Assembly: GCF_036785885.1 (NCBI RefSeq)
Contig: NC_092323.1
Location: 12,966,501-13,030,500 of the forward strand
Direction of reading: 5' to 3'
DNA length: 64,000 nt
DNA from: Coffea arabica
Lineage: Eukaryota; Streptophyta; Magnoliopsida; Gentianales; Rubiaceae
Shown: positions 1-21,876 of the stretch, in pieces
How the letters are laid out: each line of letters opens with the position of its first letter
Position numbering within the stretch: the stretch's first letter is position 1
The notes under the pieces: model-generated
The model's database searches: none
Seen by the model: only the letters and a program-made list of their open reading frames with translations
What the model was told of the DNA's origin: nothing
Translations under genes and position numbers: made by a program

Positions 1-106
1 TTTGTGTTTTCTCGATTGGGCTTGTCCCTTTTTGACAATACTTTGCTAAAAACCATGTCTTGGGAAAATTTTTGTGAGTAATGTCTTTGGGTTGATTGGA
101 AATTAG

Positions 107-9031
<8,925 letters not shown>

Positions 9032-9891
9032 AAATATGATGATGTCTAACAACAATTTTGATGGCGATTATCTATATCGAATGGTTGTCAAATTAGCCTG
9101 CTAGGCGCTTCAGTATACATTGTTTATCCCTTGCATTATTACGTTCTCAGCCATGGATATATAAATTTATCGAACCTATCTTCTAGCAACTAGAGATAAT
9201 TGATTTTTGTGATCGAGCTTCAATCACTAATTTGAATCATCCCTTTGGCTTCCAAGAATTAATCCAGTCCTTTCAGTTATTATGTGAAAAGCCCTGTATT
9301 TTCTTCAAATCTGTGATTTGATCCCGGCCGCAGCCCACAACCATTACCATTTCACCCCGCATGAATATTGTCCTTGAGCACCCGAGAACCCTGGCTATCC
9401 AAGCTTGGTTACTAAACAGTGTTTTCGAACTAGCAGGAAACATCAAGGGGAAAAAAACACATTTCCATCAGGTGAATCTCCACTTCTCAACATTTAAAGC
9501 TCAATGAAATGATTTAGGCCTGTCCTCATCAGTAATTAAGGACTTCCGAGTCACAAATCCTGAAGTACCATCACAAGCTGAAAAATCATGATACTCCAAA
9601 TATTCCCCACTTGCACACAGAGGACCTGTAATTTGTGTCCAAGAAACAGAAACTTCTTCTAAAGATAAATTAACGAACCAATATGTATAGCAATGACAAA
9701 GGAAAAGAAAAAAGAGTGTGCCAGTACTCAAATATGACCTCGAACATAGCGTCAATAATCTGATCTTCTCAAAACTCTTTAATCATTTTCTTTATGCAAG
9801 GCAAGCTATAAAAAAGAAAGATTTACAATCACAATGCAACAGATATTTCCAAAATCACTAAAATGGACAGGGCAAATCAAAACCGACGATA
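9032..9891. other. convergent 3' flank between NSUN2 and RABA4
   Basis: Gene-free gap between two convergent genes, expected to hold both 3' UTRs and polyadenylation sites. The minus-strand open frame 9501-9755 lies downstream of the RABA4 stop, matches nothing I recognise and is probably 3' UTR. No repeats seen. Confidence 0.6.
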
Positions 9892-12510
9892 TTACGAAGA
9901 TGCACAGCACATCCTATTCTTCTCTGGGATTACTTGTGCAGGGCCAGGAACAAGTATTTTTTTGCCTGCTAAAGATGCAGGGTTGCCATTACCTTGATCT
10001 TCACCTGCAGCGAGGGTCTTCCTACTAACAATATTGAAAATCTCTGTCAAAACTGTCAAGAATGCTGTCTCCACATTTGTTGCATTTAATGCAGAGGTCT
10101 CCAAAAAGAATAATCCTTCCTTCTCTGCAAATTCCTTGGCATCCTCAGTTGGTACTGCTCGCTGGTCTTCCAGATCAGTTTTGTTTCCAATTAAGATAAC
10201 GACAATGTTCTTGTCAGCATGAGCACGCAATTCTTCCAACCATCGAGGTATGTGATCAAAAGTTTGGCGTTTTGTTATGTCATACACCAACATCGCACCA
10301 ACAGCTCCCCTGTAGTATGCACTTGTGACAGCTCTGTATCTGTTCATGAAACCAGCAGCCGCAAAATTTCACTTTCACTAAAGGCACAAAAGATTACATA
10401 AACTAGCCCTACAGAAAGAGCTGAACCTTTAGCATCATTCAAAATTGGTCTTTGAACAGATTTGTTCAAGTAAAACATGCCCATTAGTTGATGTATCTAG
10501 TTACTAGTAATCTTCTAAAAACCATGCCCACACCAACTTGAGCTTTTATTAGTTCCAAAAGAGTTTGAGCAATCAACTTTCTTACCTTGTTTCAAGTCTC
10601 TTGCATGATAGTGGTTCATGCTTCCATGCATTCCCATCCTAATCTCATGCTCTAGAACAAATCAAGAGTTGTCATAATAAGTAAATTAGAGCACCATCTC
10701 TTGGCCATAGAGACATTGATGTGTCGTTTTTCCAGAAATATGGTTCAATACATTTGATACCTATTAACTTGCGTCAACAGCCATCCCAGCCACCTAGCGG
10801 TTTAACGTTACAATGCATAAAATATGGTGCATTTAACTATTGTTTTGTAACGCATATATATTCCTGGTCGAATAATGTATTTTCCCATATCTGGCAATGA
10901 GTTCACCCAGAAAAACTTGTGGCCACATGTCAGTAGGGGTGGATCATTCAAAACAGATTTAAGTTGCTCTTACTTTATCTTTCAATTAAATCCGCTAAAA
11001 CCCAAAGGGCCACCCATTTGAATACCTCTACAAGGAACCCACTATTAGATTGGAAATTTATTCACTTACATTAGGAATGCATCTAATTTATTTCACTTCC
11101 AGAACCAGCTCAACTAAAATTGATAAAGGTCTGGAGAGGATATGAGAATAATTACTCTAATAAGAAGAACTAAATAATGTTATAGTAGAACATGAGCACT
11201 CATGCATTAGCTGGAAAAAAATGTAGTACTCATGCTTACAAGCAATAAGAATATTTAGACTCAAAATCAAATTGATCTAGAATGGGAAATCTCTAGAGCG
11301 AGTTAGACCAAAAAGTTACAAAAAAAAGGATGTTTTGGTATTGAAGCAAAAGGAGAAATCCTAGAAGGCCGACATAAATTTCCCAAGAAATGAGCAACAA
11401 TGGAAGCTTGCTTTTGATATGCAAGATACTTTGTGAAAGTGGCGCCAATAAAATATAAATGAATAAAAAAAAAAAAAAAAACTAAACCTACCCGTACTAG
11501 GAGAGTTATTAACCAATGAAAAACATAAAACTTGCCTACCAAATCAAATCTAAGTTACCTAAACTACTATCTCATAAGCAGACCCCTTAAACGAAATGAT
11601 CTTAGCCAATAACAATTACTAGCTAAAAATAAGATACAAAACCAGGAATTTCCATGAAATGAAAAAATTACCAAAACACCCTCCAGCATAAAAATGCTAA
11701 AAGTATAAAATAAATAAAATGCGACCTTATCCTTGATAACTTCCATCTTGGATTATGAATCTCGCAACTATATAAGCTCATAGCCTCACAAAAAAGCATC
11801 CAAGATCATCTGTATTCAGCGGACAGCATCACAAATGCTTTCATATCGTAAACAAATGAGCATCAAAATATACCCAAATACACAGATTATTTCATTTCAT
11901 TTTTCGATAATTGTCACTAAGTATGATCTCCAAATCAAGATTTCTTTGTTTCTTTTCTTTCAGTGTGTTTGCATGTGTCAGCAACAGAGAGATCACACTC
12001 ACAACCAATCATGCACATGCAAATCAAAATCCCAACTTAACTTCTACTATTCAATGTAAACACCAAAATTTTATCACAACCGACAAGACAACCAAAGATA
12101 ACAAAACTACTACGAGCTTGAAACTACAGAGAGCTTAAAATTCTAACAAAAGATTTAACATTGATAAAAGTAACCAAACATGCAAGACCATACCAAAACA
12201 TCTAAATAGAAGAAATCCACAAATAAAAATCCAAACTTGACGGGAAAAACAGATTAACAGGTTCATCAAATCCATACCGTTCTTGGCCAGCAGTGTCCCA
12301 GATCTGGGCTTTAACGGACTTATGCTGAATGACAAGAGTTCGAGTTTGGAACTCGACTCCAATGGTGGCTTTAGAATCCAAGCTGAACTCATTTCTTGCA
12401 AACCGAGCCAGAATTTGAGACTTCCCCACGGCTGAATCCCCTATCAAGACTACTTTGAAGACATAGTCCACTTTCTGGTTTGCATCCCCATATCCACCCC
12501 CACTCGCCAT
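9892..12510 (-). CDS. RABA4: Rab GTPase, RABA4 (Rab11-related) type
   Basis: Small GTPase of the plant RABA4 clade, which in characterised plants directs trans-Golgi/secretory vesicles, including in tip-growing cells. Two exons on the minus strand: 12510-12278 and 10339-9892, joined inside an Arg codon, giving 226 residues. Seen: N-terminal Gly-rich stretch; P-loop GDSAVGKS at residues 24-31; effector segment [17 protein letters not shown] (G3); GNKTDL (G4); ETSAL (G5). The C-terminal CCASS is a double-cysteine geranylgeranylation signal. The start MASGGGYG matches the family N-terminus, and the length is normal. The single 1.94-kb intron (10340-12277) splits the gene after the QER of motif G3. 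Subclade assignment within RABA4 (a-d) is not possible by eye. Confidence 0.94.
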
Positions 12511-12700
12511 CAGAAAAGGCTAAAAGAAAAGGTGGGTTTTTGTGGGTTTGTGCAGAAGAGTAAAGCAAAGTGTACTGAGTGAAGACAGAGATAACAGTGT
12601 GGTGGGATAGGGAGAGGAAATGGGGTGAAATGAGACAGGACTCAGGAGGATACAGAGGAGGCGTAGATCTCGGGTCTTTTGTAGTATTGTGCTGTAGGAG
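12511..12700 (-). promoter_or_regulatory. RABA4 5' UTR / proximal promoter
   Basis: Immediately upstream of the RABA4 ATG on the minus strand. The region is pyrimidine-rich on the coding strand, as is common in plant 5' UTRs. No TATA box or transcription start can be fixed by eye. Confidence 0.4.
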
Positions 12701-15561
12701 TAATTGTTATGTTTAATGATTGATATCATTAATTTACTCCACCAAAAAAAGTTAAAAATAGCGAATGATGATTAATGGACCACAAAACTCTAAATCGAAT
12801 AATTAATTCATACATTAATTAAATCATATGTGAGGATGACCTTATCTCAGTTTAAGTTTTGCTACATATGAAATTTTTTGCAATGTTACTATTCCATCTC
12901 ATCATTTAAAAGTTATCAGTTTTAATGTTGTTAATTTAGTTCACCATTTGGGAACTCAGAAGTTTTTTTCACAGGTTGTTGGTTCACCGCTTGATTATTT
13001 TCCAATAACATTAGAGATAAAAATTGATTACTTAATTATACTTCAAGTCAACCTTTTTTTTTTAAAGATATCTTTTAGACACATTACTTGCAACAAGAAA
13101 TTAAACTTTCAATCTGTTTGACGGGTGCTATATTTCAGATGTTATATTTTTAGAAATATAATATTAATTAAAAAAAGTGTATAAATGTAAGGAAATTAAT
13201 TAGAAAAAATATATAAATACAAAAGAAAATAATAATTGATAATATATATATATATATATATACACGTTAGGTTGAGTGAATGTAAGTTTGTTAGAAAAAT
13301 CCTTAAACTTTCTTTGTTTTAATAGACAATAGACAATGTGCTTAATGGGTAAATTTAGTAAATCACAAATAACCAATATATAGAGTTTAATGATCTCATT
13401 TGATAAAATTAAACTGAACTAAAGTATTTTTTTTTTTGGGCTCTTTTAACATGCAACATAAAAAGAATGAAGGATAATTGTTTTCTATCTGATTGAACAA
13501 TATAAAAAAAGCAGTATCAAAAGTGAATTAAAATAATCAGTCAATTTTTTCCATTTCACCTACCTCCTAGGGTCAATCTTTGTTGAGTTGATCGATGATC
13601 CAAAGAGTACCAACAATTAAAAATTAATTAGCAGTTTTATGGAAAAGGGTGAAAGGATGTCTTTTTGGTGCTATTATCTCGGGCAGGCTGTCTCACTAAT
13701 TTATTATTGCTCATGCACCCCAAGGTGAAGATTTTCAAGCATTTTTTGGGCTAATTCCCAACCAACAACACTTTATTGCCTCTTATCTACCCAGACAAAC
13801 CCTCGCCTTTTCTGGCTAATTTTTAGCTTAAAAGATCATGAGAAGCAAAATCTGTGATTCTACTATTATTATTGAACCACTGGTTTTAGTTCAATGGCCA
13901 GGAGAGGGGAGTGAGTTATAAGTGTTCCTTGTCCTCATGATTGGGAATTGACAGCTCACTAGATTAGTAGTTCAAATCAATGATCTGGAATTGACAATTA
14001 AGATACTCGCTTCGTCCCACTTTGATAGTCCTGGTTCTTTTTTCACACAGTTTAATAAAAAGTAGTTAATTTTGTTGGAACAATCAAGTTAGGTAACTAT
14101 TTTCCTTAAATACCCTCATATTAATTAGAGTACAACTTTATGGAAACTTGAATTGATGGTAAAAAAAGAATCAACTCTCATTAAATGGAGTAGGTTTATA
14201 ATAACAACAACTTACATTGAATAAGGGTATTTTAGAAAAATTAAAATACAACTACATTCTTTAATTGGAAAGTGGACTACAATTTGGGACAGACGAAAAA
14301 GGAAAACAGGACTATCAAAGTGGGACGGAAGGAGTAGATAGTAACCCATAGAATATGCGAAATTAGTTTCCTTTTATGAATCGTTACTTGCTTGCACGGT
14401 GGGTGTGTTAAGAGAGAGCACCGTATCTATAGGATAAGAACTCAATACAATTGTGTTTCGTGCATTCTTTTCTGCCATTGTATTTGTTTAAATTTTTTAT
14501 GTATAAATATATTATAACATTGTATTGAATATATGTCAAATATTTTATTTATATATATCATTTTTATCTCGAATACAATAATATAACGTAATTATATGTC
14601 AAATAATGTAAAAATAATAATATTAATAGTACCGAATCGTACCAGATCCCAATCACACTGACCCTCTCCTGCTTCTCTTCTTTAAAAAGTTAAGAGTGCA
14701 ACGGTGCCCGCATCTAGTCTGGAAATGGGTTAATCTCCTCTAGTGTTTATGAAAAATTTAGCTGGACTGCCCCTTCACTCTCGTAACCTAGAAATTCCAG
14801 TAAACTTTTGCCATTGGATTTAAAAAAAATTTCTATTATTATTGGGCCAAATAAAAACAATATTTTTGCCACTGCACAAAACAAAAGTTCTATTATTTTT
14901 GAGTAAACTAAAAAGAATTCCACTTTTATTGGGTTAAATACAAATGTTCGTTCACTTTAGTCGAATACATAAAACTTCTTGCAAATTGGAAACATTAAAC
15001 TTCCCATTCTCGTACTCAAGATGAAAAAGACTTGTTTTTTGACCCTTCTATTTAGTTCAAGCTTGTTAACTCTTTCTCATTTGTGCTCTACGTACCTATT
15101 TAAGATTCGATTATAGTTTGATTATTTCTAAAAACAATATTGAGTGTGCGTATGCACTCAATTTTGAGTGTTTGGATACAACCATTTTTTTCTCAAATAA
15201 TATTTTATTTGTATCATAAATATATTTTTCAATCATTTTTTTTATATTTTTAACTTTCTTTTTTATCTCGCATATATCACATTACAAAAAATTACTATAG
15301 TGATATTTCAAATAATCTCCAACCCAAACACATGTTTTCTTTAATTATAAATTTGTTTGAAATGAAAAAAAAAAAAGAAGATTATAAAACACGTTCATCC
15401 ATACAAAAGTAGCTACTACTAAAAGTTGCACCGATCGCACCAAAGTTACACCTGGCCCAATTCTGGTTTGGTCCACCACTTACCACGTAAATGGGTCAAG
15501 ACAATTTGACCCATCACCAACCACCCATAACCCGAACCCATTTATCCGATTCTACAGCCTC
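12701..15561. other. AT-rich intergenic region between divergent RABA4 and RPB8
   Basis: No coding potential seen on either strand. It contains a (TA)n run near 13244-13262 and the Stowaway-type MITE at 14006-14334 (listed separately). The remainder is AT-rich DNA with long homopolymer runs. Confidence 0.6.
14006..14334. mobile_element. Stowaway-type MITE (Tc1/mariner-related)
   Basis: A 329-bp element with inverted ends: left CTCGCTTCGTCCCACTTTGA, right end the reverse complement of CTCCTTCCGTCCCACTTTGA; the match continues for about 28 bp. It is flanked by TA on both sides (14004-14005 and 14335-14336). TA target duplication with a CTCC..CCGTCCC terminus is the Stowaway signature. No coding capacity. 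It is non-autonomous and would need a mariner-type transposase in trans. Confidence 0.92.
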
Positions 15562-15973
15562 TTTAAATACGGCTCTCATTCGGTACCCCCTTCATCAGTC
15601 TGTTTCCGCTCTGTTCTATCTTCTGCAGCCCTCGTCAATCAGGTATCCCTAAATCATCATTTTTTTTCTTCCGGAATTCTAAAACTAGTTTGGGTTTTTT
15701 CCTGAGATATGGTAGTTGCAGTTTTAGTATAGTCTTAGGTTTGAAAACCTTAAATAATTAAAGAAAAAACGTTTTTCCTATTATCTCCTATTTTCAGCTC
15801 AAAAAGGTAGCTTTGCTCCATCCCTTTACCAGAACCCTTCTTTCGATGTGTGTTTTTTCGAATGGTTAATCCCATGTTATGATTTCATGAACTCGCTTAT
15901 TTTTTGAGGAGTTTAAAGTCATGATTTTGAGCTGTTTTTGCAGGTTCAGTTAGCTGTTTCGGAGTAAAGGAGG
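15562..15973 (+). promoter_or_regulatory. RPB8 core promoter and intron-containing 5' UTR
   Basis: A TATA-like TTTAAATA lies at about 15562-15570, followed by a pyrimidine-rich leader. A 5'-UTR intron is likely: donor AG|GTATCC at 15642/15643 and acceptor TTTGCAG at 15943, after which a short leader exon reaches the ATG at 15974. Leader introns are common in housekeeping plant genes. The transcription start is inferred only. Confidence 0.55.
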
Positions 15974-18900
15974 ATGGCTGATACCCTTTTTCAAGATATA
16001 TTCACTGTTCAAGAGGTGGACCCTGGTGGCAAAAAGTTTGACAAAGGTTTTGCTGATTCTTATTAATCTGTAATTAGTGTCCCTTAAACTGTCGTATTTT
16101 GACTTCAATTTGTGTGCTTTTGGGTGTAGTTTAGAAGTGCTTCGTTGCAGGACTCTATAGATTGTTAATGTTGATATGTGTATTGGTGGAAACTTAATTA
16201 GGCAATATTAAAGCCTCGTGTTGTAAGTTCAATCGTTTTGTGGAAAGAGGGTGTGAATTTAGTGCTTTTGCCAGTGCATATAGGCATCCTGTTTTGTTTT
16301 AATTCATTCCATAATGCTTTTGATTTGCTTATGCTGGAAACCATTTAGAATAATTTGACTTCTGGGAAGCTGAGAAAAATTTAATTCATTGCAGTTCCTT
16401 GTTCGTTTCTATCTGTATTGCCGTTGAATTCTCAAATTACTAGTTGAAAATTTCTATCAAAGGAGCGTGGCATAAAATTTTAATTATTCATCAGGGTCAT
16501 CCAAGTAGTTCATTAGCAAAACTGTAGCAATCAAAATTCTTTACTTGGAAGAGTAAGTTGAAGAAAGTTGTAGTACCAGTGGAATTTTGTTGGTTTTATG
16601 TTATTTGACCATTTTGTTAATCCTGTAAATTTTAGATTTTGTATTGTTTAGGTTGCATTATTGTTTTTAGAAGTTTAGGTGATGAGGAGCTAATTATCAT
16701 GATTATCATCAAGTAGTTGTCTTTATAGGAGATAGACTAGCTTTTGGAGCTTGGATGTAGTTTAGTCTAAAAAAAACTCATGGATGCTTTTAACTGGATT
16801 GAAGATGTAGAGATTCTTTTGGAATTAAACGTAGAGTAGCGCTAGACTCGTAAAAAAGTTCGTCCAGAAAACAATTTAGTATTTCATGGTTGCGGAAGAT
16901 TGCTTTAGTGGTGGACCCTTCTTTACTTCCACGTGTGACATGGAGAACCTTTTTCTAGACAAAATTCATTTTCCTTGCAAGTAACTTCACTTCTGGCTCA
17001 TTTATGCACCCCCATGTTGTTGTTATAACAGAACTGATATTCCTTGTGTTTGTGTATAAGGATATCCACATAAAAGGTGGAAGCAAAAAAGGAGGTGATA
17101 TATCTATTTTTAGTTGGAGTTGATATTAACCTACTTGCTATTAATTAATTTTGGACGTTTTCTGGAAAAAAAAAAGGGTAAGGTTCAGTCCTATCATGAT
17201 TTCAACTTGCTTATATATCTTTAGAAATGTTGCTAGTTCCAATATACACACAATCAGATTCTGCTGTCATCTCAATGCAGCTCACACGTCTGATATGTTT
17301 ACCCCATAAATAGATTTTCCGGTGGATTAAGTCAGATCTGTGCTGTTAAATTCACAGCCATGGTAACAATGACATAGGGCTTGATACTTCTTATAAGGAT
17401 AGGATTTCCTGCTGATCAGGACTTAGTGTTGCATGACATGTTCACAAAACTTATGACATGCTTATGGATTATGAAATTCTCTTATTCTAACTGCCAATCA
17501 TGTTCATGTAGTTAATCGCATTGTGGCTAAGAGTGAGCAGTTGGACATGTACATGCATCTTGATATTAATACAGACATCTACCCAATGCGCGTGGGTGAC
17601 AAGTTCTTAATGGGATTAGCATCAACTTTGAACTTGGATGGAACACCAGATAGTGGTTATTTCGTGCAGGTAATCTTTCTGTAATTTATTGTCCATCTAT
17701 TCCTGCTTTAAAATTACATTTCCTGTACTAGGTCCTGACTGCAGATCTATGCTCTTGGTGGGTGGTGACTTGTGTTGAATTTGGGGGCCTCTGCTCCTTA
17801 CTAAGTTATTGCATCTTGCTCTTTTAATTGTGTTCAACTTCTTGTGCTGTCGAATGCTAAATTGCAAATAGTTTTAATTCCCACTATTGGACTAAATGCT
17901 TTCAAATGGTTTTGGGTCCAAACAAGTGGCAAAATTCTATTAAATAGCTGAATAGCCTGAATTTGAATTGTTGGAGGTTTAGGTTTTGCATGCTGTGCAG
18001 AAAGGTTCTTCGTATAGCTTTGGACAATTTTACTCTGTGGCTCAAGACTAGCTTTCTACCTGAAATGTTTTACTCATATTTTTTTCCCCTAGATCTTGGG
18101 GTAGGTGGCGCAAGTGCCTAATTATTCATAAATCAATCATCTAGATTGAAGTTTCTTTGGATCTAAACCCTTCTAGTCTAGCGTTTTTTTTTTTTTTTTT
18201 GGGTAGATCTCTTTGAGGCTTCACAACACAAGAGTTGGGTCGTTCCAGGAAAATTTTCTATAATTCAACTTTCAGTTATAGTTTAACTCTTATGTTATCC
18301 AAAAGGGAAATATCCTGGTTTGCAACGCTTGATTAGATAAGATTTTCTGATTAGATAAGATGTTCTGTTTAACAATCTTACAAAATACATGATTTTTCTC
18401 TTCTTTGTGTTTGCTTGGTTGAATTGAATGGATAAGTTGTTTCTTGTTTTGTACAAATATTACAACTCCTTTTATCCTTCTTAATGGTTGCAATAGTTTC
18501 AGTTATATGTGGAACTGCCTGATGACATCTTTGTGCAAGGAAATTATACCTGTAATGACTTCAATATGATCCTGTGTACTGTTTACTAATTTGCCTTTGG
18601 AGCGGAACTGATGCTTAATATACCTGCTTCAAGTTTAATAATTTTTATTGAAATCCTTACAAAGCTTTCATTCTTCTTGATTGTCATTCATGCGATACTG
18701 CAATACAAGAAATATTTGATTTATGACCTTGTACTTTTGATTTCAGGGTGGTAGGAAATCACTTGCAGACAGATATGAATATGTCATGCAAGGGAAGCTG
18801 TACAAAATATCCGAGGAAAAAAAGAAACGTAGAGCGTATGTCTCATAACTTGTCCAGTGGTTATACGGAATAATTACTTGATGTTGCCTTTATTTCTGTT

Positions 18901-19635
18901 CCTGTTCATTAATCTATGTTGTTGCCTCTTTAATGACATTTTACCTGCTTGGGAAATGGGAGCATGAAGGAAGAGGGATGCAAAGTCCAAGGGAAAAAGC
19001 TACATATAAAGATTAATCAGCTAAATATAAAGATTAGCCAGTTAAATATAAATATTAGGACAATGTGTATCTTTTTAATATCTGGTCACAATCCTTAAAA
19101 TGGTGTTAGTATGACTTAAGATGAAAAATAATAAGATTGACACTATTCTAAACAACATAAATAAATGGATTGATCTACAATACGCTGTATATATGAAGAT
19201 ATTTTTCTATGTTCAATCAGTGTATATTGTTCGCATATATATTTCATAGACGTGCATAAATCCAGATTTGCTTATCAGAGAACCGTCGGAATCAACTGCG
19301 TATACGATATGAATTCATAATTAAATGGGTAAATGGATGGATTGTTCCAAAATATGGGTGTTTTTTTTTTGCATATAATGATATAAATGGCATGGATAAG
19401 TACCAGTTAATATGTTGTATAGTAAGTAGTTTGTGAACTTTTTTATTACAATCTTTTAGCAAGTTAAGCATTGTTCTTTCGCACTTCTACCTGATGTCAC
19501 TCGGATTTCTGGCTGGCTTTCAGGGAGATATTGGCTTCCTTTGGTGGACTTCTGATGATGTTGAGGGGGGATCTTTCTGTTGCCTCTAAATTTGAGCTTG
19601 ATCAGAGGTTATTCATTCTCATAAGGAAGGTCTGA
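15974..19635 (+). CDS. NRPB8: RNA polymerases I, II and III shared subunit RPABC3 (RPB8)
   Basis: Small core subunit common to nuclear RNA polymerases (in plants also Pol IV/V), with an OB-fold-like structure. Four exons: 15974-16046, 17512-17669, 18747-18835, 19524-19635, all GT-AG and in frame, giving 143 residues (family about 145). Characteristic blocks seen: [13 protein letters not shown] near the N-terminus; [46 protein letters not shown]; the C-terminal [11 protein letters not shown]; and [14 protein letters not shown] at the end. No frame damage. Introns hold only AT-rich DNA with T runs (for example 18183-18200). Confidence 0.95.
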
Positions 19636-21876
19636 AATCCAGTTGTTATTGGAAGCTATGATTCCAAATCCGTTTCTCCCTTGATACCTCAGTAGTCCTT
19701 CACTTCCCTTGTAAACTAAGATGAGGTGCTGCTACTTCATTCCAAGCATCCAGATCTTCAAAACTTATTCCAATACGAGTATGTCATGGCTGTATCTATG
19801 TCTTCTGGCTCTTAATTCAAGAACTCCTGTCCTTTGAGTTAATGGTACAAGTTTCTTAATGGTGAACTGTACGTGAACTATGCATTCACGCCTTTTTGTT
19901 TATGTTGCCATTAATCTATGTAATATATTCCATTTTCACTATTACCAATGACCCTTTTTTTCTTGGTTCTTCTTTTTAGCAGGGAAAGGGTGGGATTTTA
20001 GAAGTGGGGAGCGGGAGGGGACCTGAACTCTTTTTTTTTTTTTGGCAAAATAAATAACCATTTGATACCCATACTAGTTTGGTATTCTGCCTAGCAATAT
20101 GTATAACTTCTAGTGTGTTTATGGTTTAGATTTTTCTACGTATATGTATGTGTATCATTAGTGTTTTACGGGGATGAGGAATAGAAGTGTCAAGAGACAA
20201 CCCCCCTCGTACATTTCTCTTATCATTGAGAATCATCATCATATAACTTCATCATCAACAGCTTTGAGACCTCCACTTCCACTTTGCATCTTCCTCTAAA
20301 CTTCAATTATAAAAATGTATGGCCCATCTTTAAGGGCAAGAATGCTGATCTTCATAGCACCGCTTTATGTGGTTAGGGCATAATCACTAGCTAATGATAT
20401 AATAGGGGCTGCTACCCCCCATTTTAGTGACATTGTAAAGGGCCTTTGGCCCTTCATATGACCAAAAAAAATGAACTCCAAAAGTCCTCCAAATCTGAAT
20501 TTTAATCTCTTAAATTCCATCTAAATTGAAAAAGAAAAAATCGAGAAAAGAAAAACTAGAACAAAGAGCCAAAAAAAGAAAAAAGACCAAAGGAAGACGG
20601 AAGAGCTAAGACGCAGGAGTTGTAGCTATCTCTATTGCCGTTGGAATTCACCACCACTTGTCGAACCATCATCAGAATAGCACTATATACTATAGGCTTT
20701 TCCCCCTTCTATTTCAAATTTCCTTTTCATAGTTTTTGAGGTTTATATGAATCACATGCCAATTGCTTTTCGTTGCTCTTGATTAGCATGTTTGACTTGC
20801 TAATCTTTTTTTATGCTCTTAAATTGTTTGAAAAAATGACCAAAGAGAAAATCTTGGTGAAAAAGGGGCAAACTGATTCACCTTTACGTATGGAAAAAAT
20901 CCCAACCAGTCCAAAGTTGGCTGGAGCCTATGAATTCATCGGAGAGTAGAAGGACAAATTTTGGGAGGTAATTTTTATTTTACTTTATTTTTTTCTCTTA
21001 TGCTGTTTTGTAGTAATTTCATTAGAATTTCGGTGTGTGAATTGTATTTTGGTGTGTGGGAGAGAGAAAGGCAACTCCAGCAAGGTTAGATGTGATACTG
21101 CTTGTTTTCCGGTAAGTTTTTGAGGAAAAAGTAGAACAGCAGTGACAAACTCCACAGTAAGTGTCTTGCACATATCCTATGTAGACGAAAAGGTCCTTTG
21201 ATTATGCGTTGTATCTTGCGCGTGATGCTGTTTCTATTAGACATAACGACTCAAGTTGTTGGAATGGGTACGAGTATACGTTTTAATTAGTTAGAGGGTT
21301 AAAATTATCTAGTTAATAATTAGAGGGTCAAAATTGAACTATATAATCATTTGGGAGCCATTGAAGCATTTTGCTTATTAATAAAGCAAGAACTCAAAAG
21401 CCTCTAAGTTTCCTCTATGGAACCAAAGGTTCAAAGCTAAGGACACAAAAAAAAAAGCAAAATAACTACTAGCATTATTAGTTTTTATAATTTTATCCTT
21501 GTAAAAGATATATAAATGGATTGATAATTTGGATATCAAGACTTATGAAAAATCTAAATCTTAAGAACGAAAATTTATTTTTTTGGGTATTTAATCCAGT
21601 TCAAAACAAAACACGGTACAATATACCAAATAGAGGAAAATCCGGTATATCTTTGCTACATTTGGGCCACGACTTCCCAACAGATCCAAATTAGGTCTTC
21701 GGAGGTGGCCCAGTGCTATTAACTAATTCTGGCCCACAGGTCCCCACAAGAGGACGACATCGTTTCACCTCACTTATTGTGCGTGCCTGTATTGATAGAA
21801 GTAGGGCGCGTGAGACCAGACATCACTTCGGAAGAGAACGAGGGACTGGGAGAGAACGAGAAGGAGAAAGAGAGAG
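19636..21876. other. intergenic region RPB8-PABN
   Basis: The RPB8 3' UTR is at the left. The rest is AT-rich without a supported gene. A GA-rich segment (about 21830-21876) directly precedes the PABN start and is probably its 5' UTR. The overlapping open frames near 21713-22066 read this GA-rich leader and the antisense of exon 1, and are not genes. Confidence 0.5.

Noticed and set aside
9501-9755. Minus-strand 84-aa open frame downstream of RABA4
   Set aside because: It lies after the RABA4 stop in a convergent 3' flank, has no recognisable domain and no supported splice context. Probably 3' UTR.
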